Shown in pieces: positions 1-6,204 of a stretch of DNA of 11,125 nucleotides. A program made the translations under genes and the position numbers. The notes under the pieces are model-generated. The model saw only the letters and a program-made list of their open reading frames with translations, did no database searches and was not told the origin of the DNA. The DNA lies in NCBI GenBank assembly GCA_903920975.1, contig CAIXNZ010000108.1:1-11125 (forward strand), written 5' to 3'. Every line of letters starts with the position of its first letter. Within the stretch, counting starts at the first letter, position 1. This DNA comes from Candidatus Falkowiibacteriota bacterium. Its GTDB lineage: Bacteria; Patescibacteriota; Patescibacteriia; CAIXNZ01.

Positions 1-30
1 GCAGACATTCTACCACTGAACTACTACCGC
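1..30 (-). tRNA. tRNA-Gly, 5' half only (cut by window edge)
   Basis: Read on the minus strand from position 30, the bases form a tRNA 5' half: acceptor strand GCGGTAG, the TA at positions 8-9, a D-arm GTTCAGTGGTAGAAT, and the first strand of an anticodon stem (TCTGC). The GCGG start together with the TTCAGTGGTAGAAT D-arm is typical of bacterial glycine tRNAs. The anticodon lies outside the window, so the isoacceptor cannot be read and the glycine call rests on the 5' half alone. The gene is divergent from the RlpA-like gene, with only 28 nt between the two. Confidence 0.75.
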
Positions 31-58
31 AAAAATAATTTTTAATTAACAATTGTCA

Positions 59-1000
59 ATGATTAAAACAAATTATAAAATTTTACTTAGATTATTAATA
101 ATTTTAGCTATCTTCAGTAGTTTTGTCAATTCTGCATTGGCGCAAGAATCTCCTTTTGGCGATAATCAAGATACAAATACGCCCAATTTGAGTCAGATTC
201 AATTTTTACAGCCCTCTGCTCAGCAAACTCAGACAATTTCTGATACAGTGCAAGCCGTAACACCGCCTGAAAATATTGCTGATACCAACGAGATTGTTTT
301 AAATACTCTGGCTCAAAGTTTTAAGCAGGCAGAAATTTATAAAGGTCAAAAGATAAAAGTTTTTGATAATAAATTTGTTTTTAATATTGATAAAAAAATA
401 TTAAACACGGCCGCGACTTTGGATCTGAAAGAAATAATATTATCACCCAATAGCCAAATGGCTCCTAAAAATGGTTTTCAATTAGCCAGTAAAATCTATG
501 AATTTAATTTTGTGGCCGCAGAGCCGATTGTTTATAACAAAACTTTTTGGATTTCCATTAAATATGATTCAGCGGATTATTTTAGAAAAAATTTATATTA
601 TTATGATGAGGCAAAAAATGAATGGGTAGGGATTAAGGGAATCATCAGTAATGGGGCAAGTAAAATAATAGCTAATATATCAATGAATCGCGCCAAAGTC
701 GCCATTTTGGAAAGCATTGATATCATGACCGAGGGCTATGCTTCCTGGTATAAATATAAGGGCTGTAATTGCGCTGCTTCGCCGGATTATCCAAAAGGCA
801 CCAAACTTAAAGTTACTAATTTAGCAAATAATAAGTCAATAATAGTTAAAGTTAATGATTGGGGACCAGATCGCAGTGTTCATCCCAATCGAGTCATTGA
901 TTTGGATGTCGTGGCTTTTAAACAGATTGCCAAAAAATCTCAGGGTTTGTGCCAAGTTAAAGTTGAGCCGTTAACAGTGGTGGAAAGCGCTGTAAAATAA
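59..1000 (+). CDS. Secreted RlpA-like double-psi beta-barrel protein
   Basis: Protein of 313 residues, counted from the ATG at 59. A TTG six bases upstream would add two residues; no Shine-Dalgarno is seen for either. Residues 1-28 form a signal peptide (basic start, hydrophobic core, cleavage after ALA), followed by a Ser/Thr/Gln-rich stretch to about 75. A central region (about 80-222) looks beta-rich and is unassigned. Residues 225-305 match the RlpA/DPBB fold: GYASWY, then KLKVTNL, VKVNDWGP (266-270 for NDWGP) and RVIDLD (278-283). RlpA proteins are septal lytic transglycosylases or wall-binding proteins. Here the usual TAAH segment before the barrel is replaced by GCNCAASPDYPKGT, with C236, C238 and a later C298, so catalytic activity is uncertain although the conserved Asp of NDWGP is kept. 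It lies only 5 nt upstream of ftsE, probably co-transcribed, which points to a role in FtsEX-linked wall remodelling. Confidence 0.85.
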   Translation: MIKTNYKILLRLLIILAIFSSFVNSALAQESPFGDNQDTNTPNLSQIQFLQPSAQQTQTISDTVQAVTPPENIADTNEIVLNTLAQSFKQAEIYKGQKIKVFDNKFVFNIDKKILNTAATLDLKEIILSPNSQMAPKNGFQLASKIYEFNFVAAEPIVYNKTFWISIKYDSADYFRKNLYYYDEAKNEWVGIKGIISNGASKIIANISMNRAKVAILESIDIMTEGYASWYKYKGCNCAASPDYPKGTKLKVTNLANNKSIIVKVNDWGPDRSVHPNRVIDLDVVAFKQIAKKSQGLCQVKVEPLTVVESAVK

Positions 1001-1005
1001 TAATT

Positions 1006-1686
1006 ATGATTCATTTAAAGAAAATCAGTAAAATTTTTTATCCCAAAACGGTTGCCTTAAAGGATATAAATCTGCATATTCGTCCTAAAGAATTTGTCTC
1101 TATCGTCGGTCAAAGCGGGGCAGGCAAAAGTACAATAATTAAAATTTTGACGGCTGAAGAAAAAGCCACGCACGGCGATGTGATTGTGGGCGGTTGGGAT
1201 ATAACCGATATTAAGCGAAGAGAAGTGCCTGTGCTGCGCCGTCAAATCGGCGTGGTTTATCAGGATTTTAAATTATTGCCCAGAAAAACAGTTTTTGAGA
1301 ATGTGGCCTTTGCCATGGAAGTTTGCGGCATTTCTAATAAACGAATAAATAATGTCGTGCCTCAGGTTTTGAAAATTGTGGGCTTGAAAGATAAATTGGA
1401 TCGTTATCCGCATCAAATTTCCGGCGGCGAAATCCAGCGCGCGGCCATTGCCCGCGCCCTGGTGCATCGTCCAAAAATTCTTCTAGCTGATGAGCCAACA
1501 GGGAATTTGGATAGTTTGAATACCAAAGATATTATTGACTTGCTTTTAAAAATTAATGAGTTTGGTACCACCATAGTTTTGGTCACCCATAATAAAGATA
1601 TTGTTAATCGTTTGAAAAAAAGAGTGGTGCTTTTGGATAACGGACAGATTGTTAGTGATGAGGAGGAAGGAAAATATATTTTGTAG
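1006..1686 (+). CDS. ftsE: Cell division ATP-binding protein FtsE
   Basis: A 226-residue ABC ATPase of normal FtsE length. It is the cytoplasmic half of the FtsEX complex, which couples ATP hydrolysis at the division site to activation of peptidoglycan hydrolases outside the membrane. Visible motifs in order are Walker A GQSGAGKST (35-43), the Q-loop at Q86 in VVYQDFKLLP (a stretch typical of FtsE), the signature ISGGEIQRAAIARAL (138-152), Walker B ILLADEP (158-164), the D-loop GNLD (166-169) and the switch His H195 in VTHN. All catalytic residues are present. The ATG is 5 nt after the RlpA-like stop, with no Shine-Dalgarno, suggesting coupled translation. The partner ftsX follows, but 211 nt away rather than overlapping as is common, because of a repeat element. 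Confidence 0.96.
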   Translation: MIHLKKISKIFYPKTVALKDINLHIRPKEFVSIVGQSGAGKSTIIKILTAEEKATHGDVIVGGWDITDIKRREVPVLRRQIGVVYQDFKLLPRKTVFENVAFAMEVCGISNKRINNVVPQVLKIVGLKDKLDRYPHQISGGEIQRAAIARALVHRPKILLADEPTGNLDSLNTKDIIDLLLKINEFGTTIVLVTHNKDIVNRLKKRVVLLDNGQIVSDEEEGKYIL

Positions 1687-1708
1687 AAATAAGAAATTAG
1701 TTAATGAA

Positions 1709-1850
1709 GCGAAACGCCCCATTACGATGTCACCCTGATCCTTCGGCTAGCTCAGGATAAAGTTAAAAGTTTATGGTGAGCGTAGTCGAACCAAAGGGTG
1801 TCATCATGGTTCGAGAACCTCACCATGACAAGAAAAAGGGCGTTTTGCCC
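1709..1850. repeat. Intergenic repeat element with nested inverted repeats
   Basis: This stretch fills most of the 211-nt ftsE-ftsX gap and carries no convincing ORF. Its ends are inverted (aaacgccc at 1712-1719 and gggcgttt at 1838-1845). Inside are an imperfect inverted repeat of about 20 nt, with arms at 1773-1793 (starting atggtgag, ending cgaacca) and 1807-1826 (starting tggttcg, ending ctcaccat), and a short hairpin with CCTGA at 1734-1738 and TCAGG at 1752-1756. It is visibly more GC-rich than the flanking genes. The strings resemble dispersed intergenic repeats I recall from Patescibacteria and other uncultured bacteria; this was not verified. At its right end GGGC-GTTTT-GCCC (1838-1850) forms a hairpin which, on the minus strand only, is followed by a T-run. 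Confidence 0.7.
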
Positions 1851-1897
1851 AAATGTATTCAATAAATAAAACAATTTACCGATAAATCAAACCAAAT

Positions 1898-2806
1898 ATG
1901 TCTTCAATTTTAAGAGTAATAAAATTTGCCACCCAAGATTTTTTCAGAAATTTTTGGTTATCTTTTGTGACGCTGACAATTTTGGTCTTAGCGCTTTTTT
2001 CTATTAATCTGCTGATAATTTTTAATATGGTCGCTAAAAGCGCAATTACTGCCATTGAAAACAAAATTAATATTAATGTATATTTCAAGCCGGAAATTCC
2101 CGAAGATCAGGTCCAAACCGTAAAAAATTATTTGCAATCATTAATTCAGGTCAGAGAAGTAGCTTATATTTCTAAGGAGCAGGCCCTAGATGATTTTAAA
2201 AACAGGCATAAAGATAATCCCAAAATTTTGGCTTCTTTGGATGAATTAAGTAAAAATCCTTTAGGCGCGTCGTTAATTGTCACGGCCAAAAATACCAGTG
2301 AATATCCGAAAATTTTAGAGTATTTAGCTGATCCGCAATATAACAATATGATTGAAAGCAAAAATTTTGACGACCACCAATTGGTTATTGAAAGAATCAG
2401 CGATATAACTCAAAAGGTAAATACTGGAGTAATCGCAGTGGCTCTGATATTCACCATAATTTCACTTTTAATCATCTTTAATGCCATTAGAATGGCCATT
2501 TATACGCACAAGGATGACATTACAGCCATGAAACTGCTGGGAGCGACAAATTGGTTTATTCAGGGTCCTTTTCTGCTGGAAGGCGTTCTTTTCGGCCTTT
2601 TATCGATTATCATTACAATTATCATTGTTTACCCGCTCATTGGGTTTATCCAACCGTATATTGGCTCGCTTTTGCAAACAGATTTTAATTTGCTTAATTA
2701 TTTCAATCAGAATTTTGTGATGATTTTTGGGCTGGAATTGCTGGGAGCGATTGTAATTAATTTGCTTAGCAGTTATTGGGCGGTGAGTAAATATGTGAAA
2801 GTATAA
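1898..2806 (+). CDS. ftsX: Cell division protein FtsX (FtsE partner permease)
   Basis: A 302-residue integral membrane protein with the FtsX layout: a short cytoplasmic N-terminus, TM1 at about 24-48, an extracytoplasmic domain of about 120 residues, then TM2 (about 177-197), TM3 (about 226-252) and TM4 (about 273-293). The extracytoplasmic domain carries family-typical stretches: NVYFKPEIPEDQV, VAYISKEQALDDFK and NPLGASLIV. The cytoplasmic loop after TM2 has IRMAIYTHKDDITAMKLLGAT, the coupling region that contacts FtsE. FtsX transmits FtsE ATPase action to wall hydrolases; the RlpA-like protein encoded upstream is a candidate partner. The ATG at 1898 is preceded by AT-rich sequence without a Shine-Dalgarno. 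It may depend on read-through of the upstream repeat element or on its own weak promoter. Confidence 0.95.
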   Translation: MSSILRVIKFATQDFFRNFWLSFVTLTILVLALFSINLLIIFNMVAKSAITAIENKININVYFKPEIPEDQVQTVKNYLQSLIQVREVAYISKEQALDDFKNRHKDNPKILASLDELSKNPLGASLIVTAKNTSEYPKILEYLADPQYNNMIESKNFDDHQLVIERISDITQKVNTGVIAVALIFTIISLLIIFNAIRMAIYTHKDDITAMKLLGATNWFIQGPFLLEGVLFGLLSIIITIIIVYPLIGFIQPYIGSLLQTDFNLLNYFNQNFVMIFGLELLGAIVINLLSSYWAVSKYVKV

Positions 2807-2890
2807 AAAAGTTCTAGCGTTACATAAACTACGTAGGGACGGGTTTAAAACCCGTCCCTACTTTTATATAAATCAAACTAGAACTTTTTT
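2805..2890. terminator. Bidirectional terminator between convergent operons
   Basis: A perfect 13-nt inverted repeat lies at 2805-2817 (A6 then gttctag) and 2878-2890 (ctagaac then T6). The GTTCTAG/CTAGAAC stem has a T6 run after it on either strand, so it can stop both ftsX transcription and the minus-strand operon ending at 2892. The 60-nt loop between the arms contains another strong hairpin (2833-2861), which probably does most of the work. The left arm overlaps the ftsX stop codon. Confidence 0.75.
2833..2861. repeat. 29-nt perfect palindromic repeat
   Basis: GTAGGGACGGGTTT (2833-2846), a single central A, and AAACCCGTCCCTAC (2848-2861) are exact reverse complements. The core is GC-rich in an AT-rich setting. 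As RNA it would fold into an 11-bp GC-rich stem with a TTTAAAA loop. I recall near-identical palindromes as dispersed intergenic repeats in several uncultured bacterial lineages; this needs a search. It lies within the loop of the surrounding terminator, as if inserted there. Confidence 0.8.
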
Positions 2891-2891
2891 A

Positions 2892-3101
2892 TTAGCTTAA
2901 AGATAGCGCATTGTGTTTGCAGGCAATAATACAAGCTCCGCATTCAATACATTTATCTTTATCAATTTTTACAACATCGCCTCGGGTGATCGCTCCAATG
3001 GCACAAGCTTCCACACAGCCAGTACAGGCTTTACCGCAACAGCAGCTTGAGCACTTACCGTCTTTCCAGCAGCACTTTTTATAGTCTATTTTTATTGGCA
3101 T
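2892..3101 (-). CDS. Cys-rich two-cluster [4Fe-4S] ferredoxin-type protein
   Basis: A 69-residue soluble protein with 13 cysteines. The C-terminal half has a textbook cluster motif, CIECGACIIACK (C51, C54, C57, C61). An earlier motif, CTGCVEACAIGA (C26? no: C26 begins CTGC, then C29 and C33), supplies three more ligands, with C22 or C20 as the likely fourth, so the usual CxxCxxCxxxC spacing is slightly off. The N-terminus adds an unusual set (C10, C11, C17, C20, C21, C22) that could bind an extra metal or form disulfides. Such proteins carry electrons between redox enzymes. The ATG follows directly after the stop of the upstream small membrane protein gene (no gap), so translation is probably coupled. 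It is the last gene of the minus-strand run and ends next to the shared terminator. The electron partner is not visible in this window. Confidence 0.85.
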   Translation of the reverse strand: MPIKIDYKKCCWKDGKCSSCCCGKACTGCVEACAIGAITRGDVVKIDKDKCIECGACIIACKHNALSLS

Positions 3102-3338
3102 TTATTTTTTATTAATTTTCTTTAGTAAAATTGCGCTTAAGACAAAAGCAATAGTAAAAAATATGGCGCCGAAAAAACAAGGAGTATAGATTGGATTGAC
3201 CGGAGTGGCGCTAATAACACAGCCCGTTGTGCAGGCCTTATTATTCAGATAATTAATTAATTCCCAGGTAAAATTTCCCCAGGCAAAAAGCGTGCCGCCA
3301 AGCAAAATTATAAATTGGGCGATAATGATTTTTTTCAT
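3102..3338 (-). CDS. Small two-helix membrane protein with conserved-looking Cys
   Basis: A 78-residue protein I do not recognise as a named family. It has two hydrophobic helices (about 4-22 and 54-72) joined by a loop of about 30 residues, and a basic C-terminal tail (KKINKK). The loop contains C36 and C40 (ACTTGC) and a third Cys, C54, in NPIYTPCFFGA at the start of helix 2. With both N- and C-termini basic, the loop is probably outside the membrane, where these cysteines could form a disulfide or a redox/metal site. It sits 14 nt after the DMT transporter and abuts the Cys-rich ferredoxin with no gap, which suggests the two small proteins work together. That functional link is an inference from position only. 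Confidence 0.7.
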   Translation of the reverse strand: MKKIIIAQFIILLGGTLFAWGNFTWELINYLNNKACTTGCVISATPVNPIYTPCFFGAIFFTIAFVLSAILLKKINKK

Positions 3339-3352
3339 AAGGTTTATTTATT

Positions 3353-4228
3353 TTATTTAGATGTTAAGATTGATAAAAGTAAAACGCCGCCAATAGCTAG
3401 AATTATACCAATAATCTGATGTGATTTTAATTTTTCTCGATTAACGCAAATACCAAGAGCAGAGGCCAAGACAATATAACTTTCAGAAATTGAAGCGGCT
3501 ATGGAAATGGGAATAAAAGTCGTGGCATAACCAAAAGCGATCCAAGCCGCATTATCAATCACGCCTGTGGCAAAAATTAAACTGGGAGATTTTTTTAAAT
3601 CAGGCCAAATATTTTTAAATTCATGTTTATATATTAAGATAATCGCAGTAACAAGCGCGGCAGCAGTATGGGTGAACCAGATTGTCATGAGCGGAGATAT
3701 TTGTTGGCTGGAAATACCGATTAAAAAATTTGTTAAGGCCATGCCAATTGCGCCCACGCCAGCCAGGATCACGCCTTTTTCGTAAATTCTTTTATGATAA
3801 TGCAAATGCGTATGGTGCATGGTGACGGCTAAAATAATGCCAATGAAAATTACAGCGATTAAAAGCCATTGCAAGGGGATTAATCTTTCGCCGGCCAGAA
3901 TCACGCTCAAGCCAACAGTAATTGGCAATTCAATACCCAATAAAGGCTCAACAATACAAATTTTACCTTGTCGCAAGGCCTCAAAATCAAACAGGGCAGC
4001 AAATATAACTATGACGCCCAATAAACCCAAGAGCAGCCAGTTTACTGGTTTTAAACTAAAAATTTCATGTTGAACAAAGGGAAAAAGTATAACCAGTCCG
4101 GTTATACCAATAAAAAAAAGAGTTTTGTAGCTGTCGACTATTCTGGTTACTTTTTGAATAAAAAAATCACCAAAACCCCAGCAAAGCAGGGCAGTGAGGG
4201 CGAGGATAATTCCTAGAAAATTATGCAT
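3353..4228 (-). CDS. EamA/DMT-superfamily transporter
   Basis: A hydrophobic 291-residue protein with about ten membrane helices in two similar halves, the arrangement of EamA (drug/metabolite transporter) carriers. Typical features are the N-terminal ALLCWGFGDFF helix, EPLLGIELPITVGLSVILAGERL at the end of the first half and the matching SISESYIVLASALGICVNREKL at the end of the second. The substrate cannot be read. The central loop holds a His-rich run (MHHTHLHYHKR, just after helix 5) that could bind a metal. I chose the ATG at 4228; a TTG at 4258 would add ten polar residues that are not part of the fold. The ATG and the next codons lie in a 31-bp repeat shared with the region beside tRNA-Gln. 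It follows the UbiA-type gene closely and precedes the small membrane protein by 14 nt. Confidence 0.88.
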   Translation of the reverse strand: MHNFLGIILALTALLCWGFGDFFIQKVTRIVDSYKTLFFIGITGLVILFPFVQHEIFSLKPVNWLLLGLLGVIVIFAALFDFEALRQGKICIVEPLLGIELPITVGLSVILAGERLIPLQWLLIAVIFIGIILAVTMHHTHLHYHKRIYEKGVILAGVGAIGMALTNFLIGISSQQISPLMTIWFTHTAAALVTAIILIYKHEFKNIWPDLKKSPSLIFATGVIDNAAWIAFGYATTFIPISIAASISESYIVLASALGICVNREKLKSHQIIGIILAIGGVLLLSILTSK

Positions 4229-4240
4229 AGAGAAATAATT
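4210..4240. repeat. 31-bp direct repeat, copy 1 (in DMT gene start)
   Basis: Identical to 5987-6017 in the same orientation. It begins ttcctagaaa and ends gaaataatt, with tatgcata near the middle. It covers the ATG and first six codons of the DMT transporter (minus strand) and 12 nt of its leader. Beyond the repeat both copies share a further GGGG after three mismatched bases (plus strand). It bounds the segment carrying the UbiA-fusion gene. Confidence 0.9.
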
Positions 4241-4266
4241 TTCGGGGTTAGTAGACAAAGTTAGTA

Positions 4267-5862
4267 TTAGAATAAAAGCAGAACAGCGATGGCTAAATAA
4301 AAAAAGTACAAAAGAAAATAATATTTTTCCTTTATCTTTTTCAGATTAACTATTAGGAAAAAAATCAACCCAAATATCAGTGACAACAACCAAAGCTCTT
4401 TTTTTAAGAAAACCATGGGCACTAACAAGAAAGCAAAAAATATCATAAAACCAATTACTCGCCTTCCCAATTTTTCACCCATGATAACACAAAGAGTATA
4501 AATCTGATCTTTTTTATCACCATTATAATCTTTTAAATCTTTTAGATTAAAACTTAAACCCAGAATCACTAGCAAGCCCAAAACAAAACGTAAGGGAAGA
4601 TCATTAAGATTAAGCGTGTCTGAAGCAAAGAAAAAACCCAGCAAAATCATTAAGACACCATTGGCCGCCACCAGCAAATTATTAATTAACACATATTTTT
4701 TCCATCGCCAGGGCGGTGCTGAATAAATATAATAAATGGCGGAAAAAGCCAGGAAGAAAATAAAAGTATACCAACCGAGCACCAAACCACCGCAAACAAT
4801 CTGCCAGAGAAAAAATAATGACAGATTAAGCAGATCGCTTTTAGCTAATAAACCAGTTACAAACGGCCGATTGGAATTGGAAATTAAATCTATATCCTGA
4901 TCATGCCAGTCATTAATTATCACGGCCAAAAGCCAGGCAGAGGCGAAAGTCTGACCAAAAATCAACAATGAAATAATATTAAAAAAATTATGTTGCCAAC
5001 TATAAAATCCCAGATAAAAACTTAAAAGCATGCCCACGCCGCTTAAACTCAAAAAAAATAGCATTCTGAGTAGACGCATATTTTTCACTACAGCCCAAAA
5101 CTTTTTTTTATTCTGGAGCCAAAAAAGTAAAATGCTCAACCACCAAATCAGTAATAGATATATTAACGACATCTTAAAATTGAAAGCTGTTTCCAAATCA
5201 GTAAATAAATATCCCTTGGCCCAAGCCATAAATCCGGCTGAGCGCCCCCAAAATTCCTGATTAGTTGCTGTTGAAATTGGGATCTGATTTCCAGCCATTA
5301 TCAAACTGGGCAGACTCAAGAAAATAAAAATTATCAAATAAGAACCGACTGTGCCTAAAAATGTTTTTACTACTTTTCCGCTTTTGAGCCAGAAAAAAAT
5401 CGCCACGCCAAGCAAAATAAAAAAAACTTCAAATCTAATACCAATTGAAACGCCGGTATCGTATAGTGAACCGCCCAGATGCAAAAAACGCCAGGCCAGA
5501 GCCGGCAGGTCAACAAAAAAATAAGCTATTTGCCAACCATGACCCTGGGTATAAAACAAATCAATAATTGGCGTGAGAAAAATAATCGGTGAAAAATAAA
5601 CAGTCAGATTAAAAATAGACCACGGCTTAGATTTAAGCAGCACCGACCAAAACAAAATCAGAGATAATAATAAGAATAGATAAGAAAATGGAAAATGAAA
5701 AAAATAACCCCAGACTGAAAAAAGATCAAAACTCTGACCTTGTGGATGAGAAGAAAAATTTTCAATCAAAGTCCGTAAAAAAATAATCAGCCACCAACAT
5801 CCGACCACTTGCCAGAGTGGCAAATTTTTGTTTTCCAGCTTCTCAATTATTTTTTTTAACAT
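4267..5862 (-). CDS. UbiA-type prenyltransferase with N-terminal membrane domain
   Basis: A 531-residue polytopic membrane protein. The C-terminal half (about 265-531) is a UbiA-superfamily intramembrane prenyltransferase. It has the first Asp motif NDWHDQDID (N317, D318, D321, D325), then NSNRPF (329-334), the YSAPPWRWK loop (380-388) and the second Asp motif in KDLKDYNGD (D442, D445, D449). These Asp motifs bind the Mg-diphosphate of a prenyl donor; the acceptor could be a quinone ring, a glycerol phosphate lipid or a sugar lipid and cannot be read. Single-domain UbiA enzymes are about 280-320 residues, so residues 1-260 are extra: roughly six helices with a soluble stretch around 190-230, no family recognised. 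The gene has its own promoter candidate and lies entirely between two copies of a 31-bp direct repeat, suggesting acquisition by insertion. Its stop is 38 nt before the transporter ATG. Confidence 0.87.
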   Translation of the reverse strand: MLKKIIEKLENKNLPLWQVVGCWWLIIFLRTLIENFSSHPQGQSFDLFSVWGYFFHFPFSYLFLLLSLILFWSVLLKSKPWSIFNLTVYFSPIIFLTPIIDLFYTQGHGWQIAYFFVDLPALAWRFLHLGGSLYDTGVSIGIRFEVFFILLGVAIFFWLKSGKVVKTFLGTVGSYLIIFIFLSLPSLIMAGNQIPISTATNQEFWGRSAGFMAWAKGYLFTDLETAFNFKMSLIYLLLIWWLSILLFWLQNKKKFWAVVKNMRLLRMLFFLSLSGVGMLLSFYLGFYSWQHNFFNIISLLIFGQTFASAWLLAVIINDWHDQDIDLISNSNRPFVTGLLAKSDLLNLSLFFLWQIVCGGLVLGWYTFIFFLAFSAIYYIYSAPPWRWKKYVLINNLLVAANGVLMILLGFFFASDTLNLNDLPLRFVLGLLVILGLSFNLKDLKDYNGDKKDQIYTLCVIMGEKLGRRVIGFMIFFAFLLVPMVFLKKELWLLSLIFGLIFFLIVNLKKIKEKYYFLLYFFYLAIAVLLLF

Positions 5863-5897
5863 TATTTTAATTATTATTAATCTAATTTTCTAAATTA

Positions 5898-5926
5898 ATC
5901 ATAACCTTTTTAGGCCCAAAAAACAA
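5898..5926 (-). promoter_or_regulatory. Promoter candidate for the UbiA-fusion gene
   Basis: Read on the minus strand: TTGTTT (5926-5921), a 17-nt spacer, and TATGAT (5903-5898). Both boxes are near the sigma-70 consensus with ideal spacing, and the start would lie about 28 nt before the ATG at 5862. It sits just after the terminator at 5937-5962, as expected for a new transcription unit. In AT-rich DNA such matches also occur by chance. Confidence 0.5.
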
Positions 5927-5936
5927 GAATTTAAAA

Positions 5937-5962
5937 GACGCTACGAAATAAATAGTAGCGTC
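5937..5962 (-). terminator. Terminator downstream of tRNA-Gln
   Basis: GACGCTAC (5937-5944), a 10-nt loop and GTAGCGTC (5955-5962) form a perfect 8-bp stem. On the minus strand it is followed by TTTTAAATTC, giving an intrinsic terminator for tRNA-Gln transcription. On the plus strand it is followed by GTTTT, so it may work both ways, but no plus-strand gene enters from the left. Confidence 0.75.
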
Positions 5963-5986
5963 GTTTTCATTAAGCGGGAAAACAAC

Positions 5987-6017
5987 TTCCTAGAAAATTA
6001 TGCATAGAGAAATAATT
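5987..6017. repeat. 31-bp direct repeat, copy 2 (beside tRNA-Gln 3' end)
   Basis: Exact copy of 4210-4240, ending two bases from the tRNA-Gln discriminator base at 6019. On the minus strand it carries an ATG at 6005 in the same context as the DMT transporter start. Reading on from there gives MHNFLG, then six unrelated codons including a stop at 5970-5972, so it is a vestigial gene start rather than a functional gene. Confidence 0.9.
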
Positions 6018-6018
6018 A

Positions 6019-6090
<72 letters not shown>

Positions 6091-6109
6091 AGATAAAGTA
6101 ATTATTAAT

Positions 6110-6138
6110 ATTTTATCAAAAAAAATGCCCTCAGTCAA
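6110..6138 (-). promoter_or_regulatory. Sigma-70-type promoter of tRNA-Gln
   Basis: On the minus strand TTGACT (6138-6133) is followed by exactly 17 nt and TAAAAT (6115-6110). Each box differs from the consensus by a single base. Transcription would begin near 6103, a dozen bases before the tRNA. This is the best promoter match in the window. Confidence 0.8.
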
Positions 6139-6165
6139 CCTTTAACAATGAATTATTTGGTTTTA

Positions 6166-6174
6166 TGATATAAT
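6166..6174 (+). promoter_or_regulatory. Extended -10 promoter for the 51-aa gene
   Basis: TG at 6166-6167, one base, then a perfect TATAAT at 6169-6174: an extended -10 element. No clear -35 is seen, which is normal for this promoter type. The start would be near 6181, giving a leader of about 24 nt before the ATG at 6205. It is divergent from the tRNA-Gln promoter, with about 28 bp between the two elements. Confidence 0.6.
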
Positions 6175-6204
6175 GAATACAGATTTAAGTTTTAATTTAA
6201 ATTT

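Noticed and set aside
31..58. TTGACA on the minus strand (59-54) as the -35 box of the tRNA-Gly promoter
   Set aside because: No -10 box fits at 16-18 nt spacing before the tRNA 5' end; a 17-nt spacer would place it right against the tRNA.
1057..1467. Minus-strand open frames inside ftsE and similar antisense frames within the kinase and PAS genes
   Set aside because: They lie wholly within strongly supported genes and show no domain features.
1838..1850. GGGC-GTTTT-GCCC hairpin as a terminator for ftsE
   Set aside because: No T-run follows on the plus strand; the T-run is on the minus strand, where no gene needs ending. It is treated as part of the repeat element.
4229..4258. TTG at 4258 as the DMT transporter start
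   Set aside because: It adds ten polar residues outside the fold with no Shine-Dalgarno; the ATG at 4228 begins right before the first helix and is the start present in both repeat copies.
5970..6005. Minus-strand ATG in repeat copy 2 as a small gene
   Set aside because: It gives only 11 residues before a stop, and its first six codons are simply the duplicated DMT start.
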